Source of the DNA: Rotaria sordida
Lineage: Eukaryota > Rotifera > Eurotatoria > Philodinida > Philodinidae
Direction: 5' to 3'
Assembly (NCBI GenBank): GCA_905250125.1
Contig: CAJNOL010000059.1
Location: 69,381 to 133,380, forward strand
Length of the DNA stretch: 64,000 bases
Of this stretch, positions 36,013 to 46,148 are shown one piece after another; position 1 is the first letter of the stretch; the number at the start of each line of letters is the position of its first letter. The translations under genes were made by a program, and so were the position numbers. The notes under the pieces are model-generated. The model saw only the letters and a list, made by a program, of their open reading frames with translations, did not search any database and was not told where the DNA came from.

Positions 36013-37999
36013 TATTTTTTTTCTATAATGCAAATAAACGATTGCCTTTGAATTATATACGTATATATCTAACTTTTAGACACAACAGTGAAATAAAAAA
36101 TAAATACAGCAAGATGAAAATATTAATCGATACGCTTCGATAAATTTTCTTTACGTTTCTTTACCTTTCTCGTTCCTCTTCGTTCTGTTTGATTTTTTCC
36201 TATACGAAATATATGAAGAATATTTACGCAAAGTCGACTCGACGCACTGTCATTTTATTATTTTCAATTTTTCTCATGTTCTCTTCTACTCTCTCTCTTG
36301 TTTTGGTTCGTTTTTTTCTTGTATTTTTCTGTATTAGTAATAACATCATTATCGTATAATATATCTTGCTTATTCACTTAGTCCTTTAGAATAACGAAAG
36401 AGCACAATGAAGAAAAAAGCGAGAAAAAAAAGAATAATGTCTGTTATGGGCATGTCTTTTATCTTTGAAAACAAACAGAGAACAGAATAAATTCGTTTCT
36501 ATATATAAATTTATGTATTTTTTTTTCACTCGAACAACGCTAAGTACATTTTGTAGTATACAATGATGACAAACGAAAATGGAATGTTAAAAAGAACAAG
36601 AGATAAATATTTCTTCGTCAAACGAATGAATCACTGAAAACATGTGGCTGATGTAAATTTTACCATGGTTGAATATTTCAACCTATTTATTCGGTCATTT
36701 TTACCAAAACATTATCTACTGTTAGAGAGCACTCTAACAACGTTCATCATTATTTATTGTATTTTATTCTTCTTCCTTTAAGTGAATTGAAGATGTCTCA
36801 CATTAACTTCATTATTACGTAGTCTAGTCCAACGTGGACAAAAATATTTATTATCTCCCCCCTATCCGTCTGTATCTTCTGCCTATGTATTTTATCTCTC
36901 GTTGTATTTTGTTTTGTCTGTTCTTTTTTTCTCTGGTATGTGTTGGTGATGTATAAATAGTGAAGAATAAAGAAAAGAATAAGAAGTTCAGGAGAAAAGG
37001 GAGTAAAAGAAAGTTGAAGTTGTTAAAAGTTGGTCAACAAGAAAAATCTGATTATATTCTATTGATCAAGTTACAGTCGAGAGCATCTATAACATCTACA
37101 TATACTTTTTATTTTAGGTATGAAAATATACTCGAATGCCTTCAAAGAACGAAAAATCGAAGATGCAAGAACATGATTCATCCCTTTTTCGTTCTTTGAA
37201 GGCATTGCATGTACTTCCATATCTAAAAATAAATGGTATGTATAGATAATATTTTCTTAGAGATGACTGAATAAACAAGTAGAAATATTCAACCATAGTA
37301 AAATTTACATCAGCCACATGACTTTATTTATTAATTGTCAAATCTTTGTCCATACTATATCAAATGTCAACTTATACATCAGTTAGTACTAGGAATGTTA
37401 CATTTTATATATGTAAAAAACAGTTAAAAAGCTCTTTCTAAGAAAATTGGAATATATATCTTACCATCTGATTTTTGAAAACATGTCGCATAAGAAATAT
37501 GATGCCCAATTCCTTTGGTAAAAAAACAGCAAGTGGTCGAATGTCATCAAAAAACCATATCGATATAGTGAGTATCGATTTTTACAAGAAATCGATTTTA
37601 AACACAAAGATTCATATCAAGCAAACAAGCGGTTTGAATATACCTACAGCTTGTTGAAATAACCACCACCAAGTTTAATTTTTCATCAAACCATAAATAT
37701 TATCAAAACGACAATCATTAACAATGAATTGAATAATAAGAAAATTACATTTGATAAGAAGTTGATAGGCTATTCCGCCAAGAAATAGCGTGGAGTATAT
37801 GAAATAGTGTCGTGCGGAACAATATGGAAAAAAGTTATCTGGAAGTGTAGTTAGCTTCTGTGTCATATCTGTTCCAACTTAGAAATTCTTGCTGGCTAAC
37901 ACATATTCTCTTTCTAATCGATATCCATAAATATATTCAAAAAAAAAGCTCAGTGACGTATTTTAGGAATGTTCTGCATCGTCATCGTGTTGATCTATA
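36013..37999. other. Intergenic with inverted duplicates
   Basis: Contains an inverted pair: 36640-36715 and 37240-37322 share CATGTGGCTGATGTAAATTT and GGTTGAATATTTC in opposite orientation. A perfect 22-bp stem pairs 37135-37156 with 37185-37206 (core CCTTCAAAGAACGAAAAA). Together they form a decayed foldback roughly 36640-37322. On the reverse strand, 37866-37675 holds a 63-codon open frame with hydrophobic stretches and 37560-37465 a coding-like stretch ending in a splice donor; neither is identified. Confidence 0.5.
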
Positions 38000-38580
38000 T
38001 CACTGTCGTCTTATTCGTTGTTTATCGTTGTTTTGAGTTTTTCCGTGAGCGTTGGTGATGCCGATGGTGTTGATCCAGTCGAAACGACATTGTTTCCGTT
38101 TGCTGAATTCTTCGACTACCGGTGGAAAAATGTCTCTTAATGTCCGTAAATTATGATGAATAAACAAAAGATTATTGACTTTTCTGTTTCTAATCTGATC
38201 CACCGATTAGTAATCGTATTATCGCTATCGAAAAATATACGTTCCACGGAGATATTTGTTGCTGGTACAGACAGAACACATTGAGCCACTTCAGTGAATG
38301 TTGGATACGACACTTTGTTCAAATACCAATATGTCACTGCGTCCATATCATTGCTAATCACTGTTTCAGCATCCAAGTATCGTTAAACTTCTGTTTTGAC
38401 TAATAGTTGTTGCTGAACATTATCATCATTTACGTCTTCCGAAGCGTCAAAGATCTCATCTAATGAATTGGATGGATACATTGTTTTTCTTTTACTCTTC
38501 TCTTTAGGAGTATTAGTAAAATACGGTATAACCCACTTATAAGCCACTTCAACCTCTGTTTGCCTTGAATTTATTATCAA
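38000..38580 (-). pseudogene. hAT transposase pseudogene, C-terminal part
   Basis: The reverse frame from 38580 contains YPSNSLDEIFDASEDVND, an in-frame TAA at 38385-38383, then RYLDAETVISN, AVTYWYLNKVSYPTFTEVAQ and LSVPATNISVERIFFDSDN, followed by ITNRWIRLETEKS. A frameshift near 38170 moves the frame to VNNLLFIHHNLRTLRDIFPP. This is the hAT dimerisation domain (pattern LSVPAT..SERxFS). It is distinct from the fragment at 29.9 kb, so at least two hAT lineages left remains here. Confidence 0.8.
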
Positions 38581-38590
38581 TCGATAGAGC

Positions 38591-38664
38591 TGTGTGTGGG
38601 TGTGTGGGTGGATGTGAGAGAATAGAATATTTCAATCCACACCCACGCCCACACCCTCATCCTC
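38591..38664. repeat. Telomere-like hairpin 8
   Basis: TGTGTGTGGGTGTGTGGGTG, spacer GATGTGAGAGAATAGAATAT, then CCACACCCACGCCCACACCC. Immediately upstream of the hAT pseudogene's broken 5' end. Confidence 0.75.
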
Positions 38665-39108
38665 AAATATGTGATAAATAATAAATGTATGTTATAGACA
38701 AAATTAAAGTCTGATCAATTTTCAAATTGGTCCAGACACAATTGGAAAAAGTTGCTAAATTGGATCTATCAAAATTAGAATCGACATATACACACATATG
38801 CATTCTAATTTTGATCAGACAAAAGCAGGATTTATCTGGTCAAATTTGTAATTCTATTTTTGTTTGGCCAAATTTAGAATATGACTGAACAAAATCAAAA
38901 ATCAAAATAGAATAAGTTTATAGTTAAAATTATTGATAGAAAATAATTGATTTTAAAAATATTTAAAATAATTTTCACTAATTAGAAACAATATTATATT
39001 ATATAATTGTTTGCGGTATTGCTAAGTTATTAGTTAGGAATGTTATTAGTTAATAATAAGAAAATTTTTTAAAAATTTTTTGAAATATTTAGATGTTGCT
39101 TAATTCGG
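38665..39108. other. AT-rich spacer
   Basis: Repeated TGGTC/GACCA and CAAAATTAGAAT-like words in both orientations around 38700-38890 suggest a small decayed inverted repeat. No gene seen. Confidence 0.4.
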
Positions 39109-39960
39109 CTATATTAACCATAGATAAATACTGGAAACGATAAGAAAATAATTTATTATTGATCTTTTCTCGCTCGAATTAGTTGGCTGTGTCGATATCA
39201 TATTGTAAAGTGGCCATTGATGATATTGATTTGATAATTCTTTAAATTTATTTATTTCTTCTTTATCATTACACAATCGTTTATTACAAATAAATTGAAC
39301 AATATATTGGTCAAAGTATTCACGTGGGTACCTTTCCATAATACGCATTTGAAACGATGCAGGTTGCCAGTCATTATCGAAGAGGGGATCAGCACATCTT
39401 TGGCTTACTTCATAATAAGATAGATTCTTGGAAATTAGTAACCCACCCACACATCCACCAGATTCACACGAAAGTATTCTATTTGCTGTATACGAGTAAC
39501 ATTCAATTGTTTGAGCAGACGTTGAATTGGAATTTTTATCAAATAATAGTTCTTGTATTTCATTGAATATTGACTCTTTTCTCATGTATAATCGAATATA
39601 TGATTCATAAAATTTACGAGCACAATCATCTGATGTTGTACAACGGTAGTATGCACTGATTGATTTCGTATTCTTATTAAGGTCAACAAATAGTTGTAGA
39701 TAAGTAGCATATGTTGGGGGGCCATGAAGTTCAATATGACCATATTCAAGCACAATTTGCCTTTTAATGAAATCTATGCTCCAAGTAGTGCGGCATTCAT
39801 CATCATATGTTAATTTTTCTTCACATTCAGGAGGATATGCTGTTACATTTTCGAATGGAAGAAAACAACGTCGCATCTGTGTACATTGTTGATGATAACC
39901 AACAGTAATATCAGTAACAATAATCAAGACAAGAAGAAAATCTATTTTCATAAACATCAT
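39109..39960 (-). CDS. Secreted Cys-rich protein, probably GPI-anchored
   Basis: Single-exon frame of 283 aa. Residues 3-21 (FMKIDFLLVLIIVTDITVG) form a signal peptide. The mature part has 12 cysteines and four N-glycosylation sequons (NVT, NST, NLS, NSS). The C-terminus is a short hydrophobic tail (INYFLIVSSIYLWLI) after a polar stretch, as in GPI-anchored proteins. The expected location is the cell surface. Cysteine spacing is not one I recognise. It resembles the + strand gene at 42856 in overall design (signal, paired cysteines, hydrophobic end) but not obviously in sequence. A second in-frame Met at residue 2 or 4 is possible. Confidence 0.75.
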   Translation of the reverse strand: MMFMKIDFLLVLIIVTDITVGYHQQCTQMRRCFLPFENVTAYPPECEEKLTYDDECRTTWSIDFIKRQIVLEYGHIELHGPPTYATYLQLFVDLNKNTKSISAYYRCTTSDDCARKFYESYIRLYMRKESIFNEIQELLFDKNSNSTSAQTIECYSYTANRILSCESGGCVGGLLISKNLSYYEVSQRCADPLFDNDWQPASFQMRIMERYPREYFDQYIVQFICNKRLCNDKEEINKFKELSNQYHQWPLYNMISTQPTNSSEKRSIINYFLIVSSIYLWLI

Positions 39961-40539
39961 CGTTTCAACGAAACAATAATAATAAAATAACGTTTACGCG
40001 GCACAAACGAAATAAAAAATGAATGCCTTCTGTTGTTGACAATGTAATGATAAGAAACATATTACATAGATAACATAGAAGTACCTAATAAATAAAATGT
40101 TATCGATCTACCTTCGTAAAATATTACCATTTATTTACTATAGATGCGTTTAATGTATGAAAGTTGATGATGCTGAACTCGCAACGACTTGAAGGATGAG
40201 ATCAGGATTTAAATGGAGTGAGTATACGAATATCGGGAGAGTGGGTGAGAGTGAGTCAAAAAGCACATCGTTATCACGATTTCAACCTTGCTCAAAGGTC
40301 TCATCAGATGGTTTAATTGTATAAAGATTCTATTCTAATGATCCGAAGATCACAGACAGGATATCTCCATCCAATTGATCTATACAATCTTGAAGCCGAG
40401 GCTGAGGATGGGGCTGGATTGATGAATATAATGGTAAAGAATATACTACGACTATAGTTTCGGCCTTTTTCAAGAGCCGATCTTCAAGTAGCTTTAGCAC
40501 TGCATTATATATTGAATTGAAAAGATTTCGGTGAACACT
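39961..40539. other. Intergenic, nothing certain
   Basis: A reverse open frame at 40542-40330 is cut at its 5' side by the foldback element. The stretch GGTAAAGAATATACTACGACTATAGTTTCGG near 40430-40462 recurs, diverged, at about 41301-41333 beyond the element, so this DNA was partly duplicated. Confidence 0.4.
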
Positions 40540-41213
40540 CATTACGTCCCATTACTTTTCGTTCCATACACTTTGTCCCATTCATTTCGTCCCAAACTCA
40601 TTTTGTCCCATTACAGTTTATCCCGTTGGACAAGTCATTTGTGACAACTCTACTTAAAATACCGTGTCATATGAGAGGTGTTACACATCCAGAAAATTGG
40701 GGATGTTAGAGAAGTATTGGGAGGTTCGAGAGAAGTGTAATATAGCAAGATCCAGAAGAAGTGTAATATAGCAAGATCCAGAAGAAGTGTAAGAAGATAG
40801 AAGAGAAGTGTAGGGACATATGAGAGAAGTGTATAGGAATTTGAGAAGAGTGTGCTTTTGGTTGTATCCATGTTTTCACCCTCATAAGCAATCGAGACAT
40901 CTATCCTGTGTGTTTTTTTGCTCACACCAACAGTTGAGAGATCTACTTAGAGATACATAATCTCTACAGAAGATGGCATAACTCCTGTTGAAGATGCATA
41001 TCCTGCACTTCTCTCGCATTGCCGATTTTCTGGATATGTAACACCTCTCATATAGCATTGTATTTTAAGTAGAGTTGTCACAAATGACTTGTCCAACAGG
41101 ACAAATTGTAAAAGGACAAACTGTAATGGGACAAAATGTGTTTAGGACGAAAAGTCAAGGGACGAAATGGATAGGACGAATTGATTGTGGGACGAAGTGA
41201 ACGGGGCGAAATG
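40540..41213. mobile_element. Foldback element with GGGACGAAATG repeat arms
   Basis: The left arm (40540-40690) carries a chain of CATTTCGTCCCA/CATTTTGTCCCA words followed by GACAAGTCATTTGTGACAAC and GAGAGGTGTTACA. The right arm (about 41030-41213) carries the inverse, with at least six GGGACGAAATG-like words. The centre has a direct duplication of AAGTGTAATATAGCAAGATC and many GAGAAGTGTA words. No transposase is encoded. Arms built of a roughly 12-bp tandem motif are typical of foldback elements. Confidence 0.75.
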
Positions 41214-42855
41214 CATGGGTGCTAAGATTTCAGTGTAATTCTCCCACGTTTAATACACTAAAGCAAAACAGAGATTTCTTGAACACAACAGGGTGAGTAT
41301 TATGTTAAAGAATATGCTACGGTTATAGTTTCGTCCTTTCTCATTTGAATTGATCAGTTGGATACGAAGTATGTTCTGTCTGTGGCATTATTTCCATCGA
41401 GAATACTTTATTGTGTTGGTAACAAGTCGTGTTTTGTTTTCTGTTGTGTTGTTTTCAAGACAACATGTGCTATGCGTCGTTTTCTTCTCCTGGAATGTTT
41501 GAGTGTGGGTGTGAGTGTGGATGTTGACGTAGCTCTTCTCTTAACTCATACCCACGTCCGCCAACAAACAATTCAGTTAATCCTGATTTACTTTGTCGCA
41601 AAAAAATCTTGTTTTTTTGCTCTGTTAATATTGAACATAAAATTGTTGAATGTGCTCAAATTCTGCAATGAAATGTTGCTCTCCAAATCCCTATATTGAA
41701 AAGACAAAGTGGAAAATGTCAACAAACTCGAGAAGAATGTAATACACGTTATTTAGAATTGGAGAAAAATGTTCATCAAATTAAAAAACAATATACACCA
41801 TTATGTACTGTAGCTATTGTTATCCCAGTTGTCATACAAATCGCATATCCTAAGCCAAAAGCTGCCATCCAAGTAAATGAACTACATATGATGCCCAGCA
41901 CCCTGTTATAACTTTAAAAAAGAAACACTGATATATTGCATCCAATACAAACCAAGAATGAGTTAATTGGGTTTTTTAATAATTAATAACGATTAATTAA
42001 AAACCGTCTAATTGAAGAAAACGAAATATTATTATTGTTTGACAATTTTCTCATGTAGTAAATGGCTAAGAAAAGTCTAGTATACACCTTTTTTTGTCTT
42101 AGTGTTGCATTAATAAGGGTAACACTGCAAACAAGTTCAAGTGTCTAATATTGACTTATTAATTTAGTGAACTTGATAATCTTTTTTAAACCAAGTGAAC
42201 CATTTGATAGTTGTTGTGTACTTAATGAAAATCGAACTATATACGATTGTATTTCATTAACGTTTATGAGTAAATCCATGTCAAACACAACAGGCGCAAC
42301 TTGTTTTTACCGATTTCGTACATGAAGAATAAATATATACGCTGTTAAGTTGATCAAATATGTTCCAATGGCTGATTGATTGATTGTCGAACAAAAAATT
42401 ATAACTCATTCTAGACAAGGCATCCACAAAGTTCATCATTATATGGCTACTGAATCATTCTAATAATTACAAATATTAATTAAACTGTAAAGAATGTTTT
42501 TTTTTCGTTCATCATAACAAACCATACATGATAAAATAAACGAAGGAATGAGAATGACATTTATCTTAACATACCATCAAAGAAAACAACAATTATAATG
42601 AATGTTTAACTTTATTCTTTCAATCGAACAAAGAGAGAATGTTATTCAGAGGAAATTAATAAACCTCACTATCGTATATTAAAATATAACAATTGTCTCC
42701 ATGCCACTGGGTAGATAAAATTAGCTTGAATCGATACTATCAGTAAAGAATAGAAATGATTCACACATTTACATTGAAGAATGACTTATCTTTTTGTTGT
42801 TATATATCTTGAATTTTTTTACCTGATATTATTTAAACAGTAAAATTCACACGAC
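41214..42855. other. Intergenic with hairpin 9
   Basis: Holds the telomere-like hairpin at 41501-41560 and a 71-codon open frame at 41696-41911 with no recognised family. Otherwise AT-rich with no support for genes. Confidence 0.45.
41501..41560. repeat. Telomere-like hairpin 9
   Basis: GAGTGTGGGTGTGAGTGTGG, a spacer containing GCTCTTCTCTTAAC (the reverse of the AGAGAAGA spacer word), then CATACCCACG. Confidence 0.6.
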
Positions 42856-43698
42856 ATGTTGTTTTATTTATTCTTAACATTTCAAGTCTTATATACTGTT
42901 TCCTCTGAAATATCTTGTTATTATTGTCCATATGACGAAAACGGTTTTAATTATATTATTACAGATGACAATATTCCTACTGAACTTCGCAATTGTTCAT
43001 TAAAAGCTAATTCAAAACAGTGTATGATTCAAATATTCTGGCAACGGAATCCAGATACTACAAAAATAACATTAATTGCTGATGATAATGAGCCGTCAAT
43101 ATTACAAGGCCACAAACTTCAAGTCAATATTGGTTATGATAAAACAGGATTGATGCCAATATGGGAAAAAGGTATTATATACGAATGTCATACTGATCAA
43201 TGCAATAGTATAAGTCAATTGAAACGTTTATTAAGTTCATTAATGATAACTGATAATCTTTATCAACTTACGTATCTTCTCAATCCAGTTCTACCATTTC
43301 AAGGTGAATGGTGTTATCGTGGTTCAAATGTAACTTTTGAAGAATGTGATACTACAATACCAACAAGTTCATGTAAACAATGTATTTTATCCGGAATGAT
43401 AAATCAAACAAGAACAGAATTATGTGCAACATGTTCGACTAATGATCCTGATAAAGGTGTATTGTCACATCAGATGTTATTTAATATGATTGATCGAACC
43501 AAAACTACCTTTTGGCTGATCATGTGTGGTCACGAAGATTGTAATACACCGGCTGTTGGAGATAGTATTCGTCAAAAAAGCGATATCTCTTTTGATTTTG
43601 ACAAATTTTTTCATACCGATAATAAATCAACATCCATATTATCTATGAACAAAATGACTTTGCTATTCGTTGGTTTTTTTCTAAAACTCTTTCATTGA
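42856..43698 (+). CDS. Ly6/uPAR-like secreted protein, probably GPI-anchored
   Basis: Single-exon frame of 280 aa. Residues 1-17 form a signal peptide. The mature protein opens ISCYYCPYDE, like the first Cys pair of a Ly6/uPAR domain, and contains 14 cysteines. Two half-regions each close with a Cys-Asn pair (TDQCNS near residue 116; HEDCNTPA near 235), the usual last pair of this fold, so I read two LU-like domains. The C-terminal MTLLFVGFFLKLFH is a GPI-type hydrophobic tail. Likely role: cell-surface protein. A decayed tandem copy starts 236 bp downstream, including the upstream flank (CTTATCTTT..TATATATCTTGAAT occurs before both starts). The domain call rests on cysteine pattern only. Confidence 0.7.
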   Translation: MLFYLFLTFQVLYTVSSEISCYYCPYDENGFNYIITDDNIPTELRNCSLKANSKQCMIQIFWQRNPDTTKITLIADDNEPSILQGHKLQVNIGYDKTGLMPIWEKGIIYECHTDQCNSISQLKRLLSSLMITDNLYQLTYLLNPVLPFQGEWCYRGSNVTFEECDTTIPTSSCKQCILSGMINQTRTELCATCSTNDPDKGVLSHQMLFNMIDRTKTTFWLIMCGHEDCNTPAVGDSIRQKSDISFDFDKFFHTDNKSTSILSMNKMTLLFVGFFLKLFH

Positions 43699-43933
43699 AT
43701 AATTAAACCTGTTTTTTATATTAATAGAAATATTGATTTTTGAATTAAAGTATGCCATTATTTTAAATTTTCAAGGACAATAAAAACAACTTAAAAATAA
43801 ATTCTTTTGAATGATAAGATGCAAACATTCACATGCAAGATTTGCTTATCTTTGCATACTTATATATCTTGAATCTTGCTATTACGTAGTAGACACACAC
43901 ACTTGTATACATTCATCAATCTTGAACGAAAAT

Positions 43934-45690
43934 ATGTTATTCTATGTATTTATTTATAATATTTCAAATTATCCATTTAGTTTCAAGTCATCTTACTTGC
44001 TATGACTGTCCTATAGAAGAAAGTCATTTGGATTATATTATTACAGTACCCGACAAAAGTATCTCCCCATTGAATCTCAATCACAATATGAGCTGTAGAT
44101 CTGAAAACTAGTGTACAAATAGTTCTCAACGAATGCTGATCAACGACACCACCTGCAGCCCGATTGCATGAAGTATAAGAAAGTTATAATGTATACATTC
44201 TGTCTTCATTGTGGACTTCAAAACCCAGGAACGGAAAGATTCTATGAGTCGAGACTAGTTTCATTTTGTAGCTCTACACTTTGGCTATCTGTGATAAAAG
44301 TTTCATTAAAATTCAATGAGTTGTTGTGAAACTAGAACCATTTTACTGTAAGGATCGATATCTGACAAAACCGACCTATCCTATTGTGTACTTCATAAAT
44401 CAGTGAAAGTTTGGCAGATCGACTTCAAACTTACAGAATAGATTATCCCACAGATCTTTATTGTTCTCTGAAATTTCCAGCCTTATTTCACTTACTAGAT
44501 AGAAATGGCACTATGCTGAAGTTTTAGATGGTGTTGTAGGTCTAGCTACTCGAACACTCAAGCAATTGGCTTCATCTTTTGCGTACATAACTAACATGTA
44601 AAGAGGTACAGTTCTACCAAACAAAGGTTACAAAAATCACTAAGTATCATGAAAAACAAGATATAAAATTTTACAGTCAATTTTTTCCTCATTCTGACGA
44701 CCTTTTATTGTTTTGTTTAACAGTATCAAAAAAAAACGTTATACAAAAGAATTAAAAGGGATTTGTCTATCTAGTTCAAGTCTGTCAAAGATCTTCTGAT
44801 AGTTTTCATCATGATGATGAATCAGAGTAACTGTAAGAGTAAGAACATGAGTAAAAATTGGTATATAATTGTGAAAAGAATAGGAATCCTTATTCTCATT
44901 CTCTATCTCTCTCAGCTTGGTCAGAATGAGGAAAAAATTGACTGTAAAATTTTATATCTTGTTTTGCATGATACTTAGTGATTTTTGTAACCTTTGTTTG
45001 GTAGAACTATACCTCTTTACATGTTAGTTATGTACACAAAAGATGAAGCCAATTGCTTGAGTGTTCGAGTAGCTAGACCTATAACACCATCTAAAACTTC
45101 AGCATAGTGCCATTTCTATCTAGTAAGTGATATAAGGCTGAAACTTTCAGAGAACAATAAAGATCTATGGGATAATCTATTCTGTAAGCTTGAAGTCGAT
45201 CTCTCAAACTTTCACTGATTTATGAAGTACACAATGGGATAGGTCGGTTTTGTCAGATATCGATCCTTACAGTAAAATGGTTCTAGTTTCACAACAACTC
45301 ATTGAATTTTAATGAAACTTTTATCACAGATAGCCAAAGTGTAGAGCTACAAAATGAAACTAGTCTCGACTCATAGAATCTTTCCGTTCCTGGGTTTTGA
45401 AGTCCACAATGAAGACAGAATGTATACATTATAACTTTCTTATACTTCATGCAATCGGGCTGCAGGTGGTGTCGTTGATCAGCATTCGTTGAGAACTATT
45501 TGTACACTAGTTTTCAGATCTACAGCTCATATTGTGATTGAGATTCAATGGGGAGATACTCTTGTCGGGTGCTATACAACGGATGGAATATCAGATTAAC
45601 TTAACAATTGTACACTGAAGACTATTGGAGATGTTTGTACTATGGATCTTATGAGCAGTCATCCTATTTCGCGATGTTGCACATTGCAGA
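43934..45690 (+). pseudogene. Decayed tandem copy of the Ly6-like gene
   Basis: The frame starts MLFYVFIYN, like MLFYLFLTF of the intact neighbour. After a small frame change it reads LCYDCPIEESHLDYII, matching CYYCPYDENGFNYII. There the 1.5-kb element at 44044-45574 interrupts it. The frame resumes immediately after the second TA as TTDGISD, stop, LNNCTLKTIGDVC, matching TDDNIPTELRNCSL of the intact gene. A stop codon and loss of the rest show that it is dead. Homology stops near 45690, where a GGAATT-rich element begins. Confidence 0.75.
44044..45574. mobile_element. Tc1-like foldback MITE, TA duplication
   Basis: Ends CAGTACCCGACAAAAGTATC and (reverse of right end) TAGCACCCGACAAGAGTATC are flanked by TA on both sides (44042-44043 and 45575-45576), as for Tc1/mariner insertions. 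The arms are about 660 bp each (44044-44705 and 44916-45574) and nearly identical by eye. The loop is about 210 bp. No transposase frame is present. The high arm identity suggests recent origin or gene conversion between arms. Confidence 0.88.
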
Positions 45691-46080
45691 AATCAGTTCC
45701 GCCCCGGAATCAGTTCCATGCAATTCCTGGAACTTGAACATCACGAAACAAATTCGCCTTATTCGATAACGATCGAATTCCCATAATTCCTGAAATTCCC
45801 GGAATTGTATCCATCCTAAATTAATCACAATTCCCAATAATTCCGTCCAATTCTGGAATTCCGTCCGATTTCGGAATTCCTTCAGATTCCGGGATTCCTA
45901 GGAATTATTGGGAGTTCCGTCCGATTCCGAAGTTTCTAGGAATTTCGTCCAATTCTGCTTCGACTTAATTCCCGGAATCGCTAACTTATTTACAAATTAA
46001 TCCACCACAAGGCAGGTCACTATGAGGGTGAGGATGGAAAGCAATTCCAGAATGGAATTACGGGAATTAGGTCGAAGCAG
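45690..46080. mobile_element. GGAATTCC-rich element
   Basis: Dense GGAATTCC and ATTCCGTCCGATTCC words over about 370 bp, with an inner stem: AATTCTGCTTCGACTTAATT (45953-45972) pairs with GAATTAGGTCGAAGCAGAAT (46053-46072). The composition is unlike the flanks and resembles the subterminal motif arrays of the hAT-like elements at 13.2 and 22.6 kb, but true ends were not found. Confidence 0.5.
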
Positions 46081-46090
46081 AATCAGACGG

Positions 46091-46148
46091 AGGGTGTGGG
46101 TGTGAGTGTGAAAGAAGACTAAAACAATACCCACACCCCACACTCACA
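46091..46148. repeat. Telomere-like hairpin 10
   Basis: AGGGTGTGGGTGTGAGTGTG, spacer AAAGAAGACTAAAACAAT, then ACCCACACCCCACACTCAC. It abuts the GGAATTCC element. Confidence 0.75.

Noticed and set aside
40650..40925. Reverse frames with repeated HFFWILLYYTS-like words as a membrane protein
   Set aside because: The repetition follows from the duplicated AAGTGTAATATAGCAAGATC words in the foldback core.
44046..44160. Continuation of the Ly6-like pseudogene through the bases after 44044
   Set aside because: A frame can be read there, but those bases are mirrored at 45460-45574 and belong to the transposon; the true continuation lies beyond 45576.
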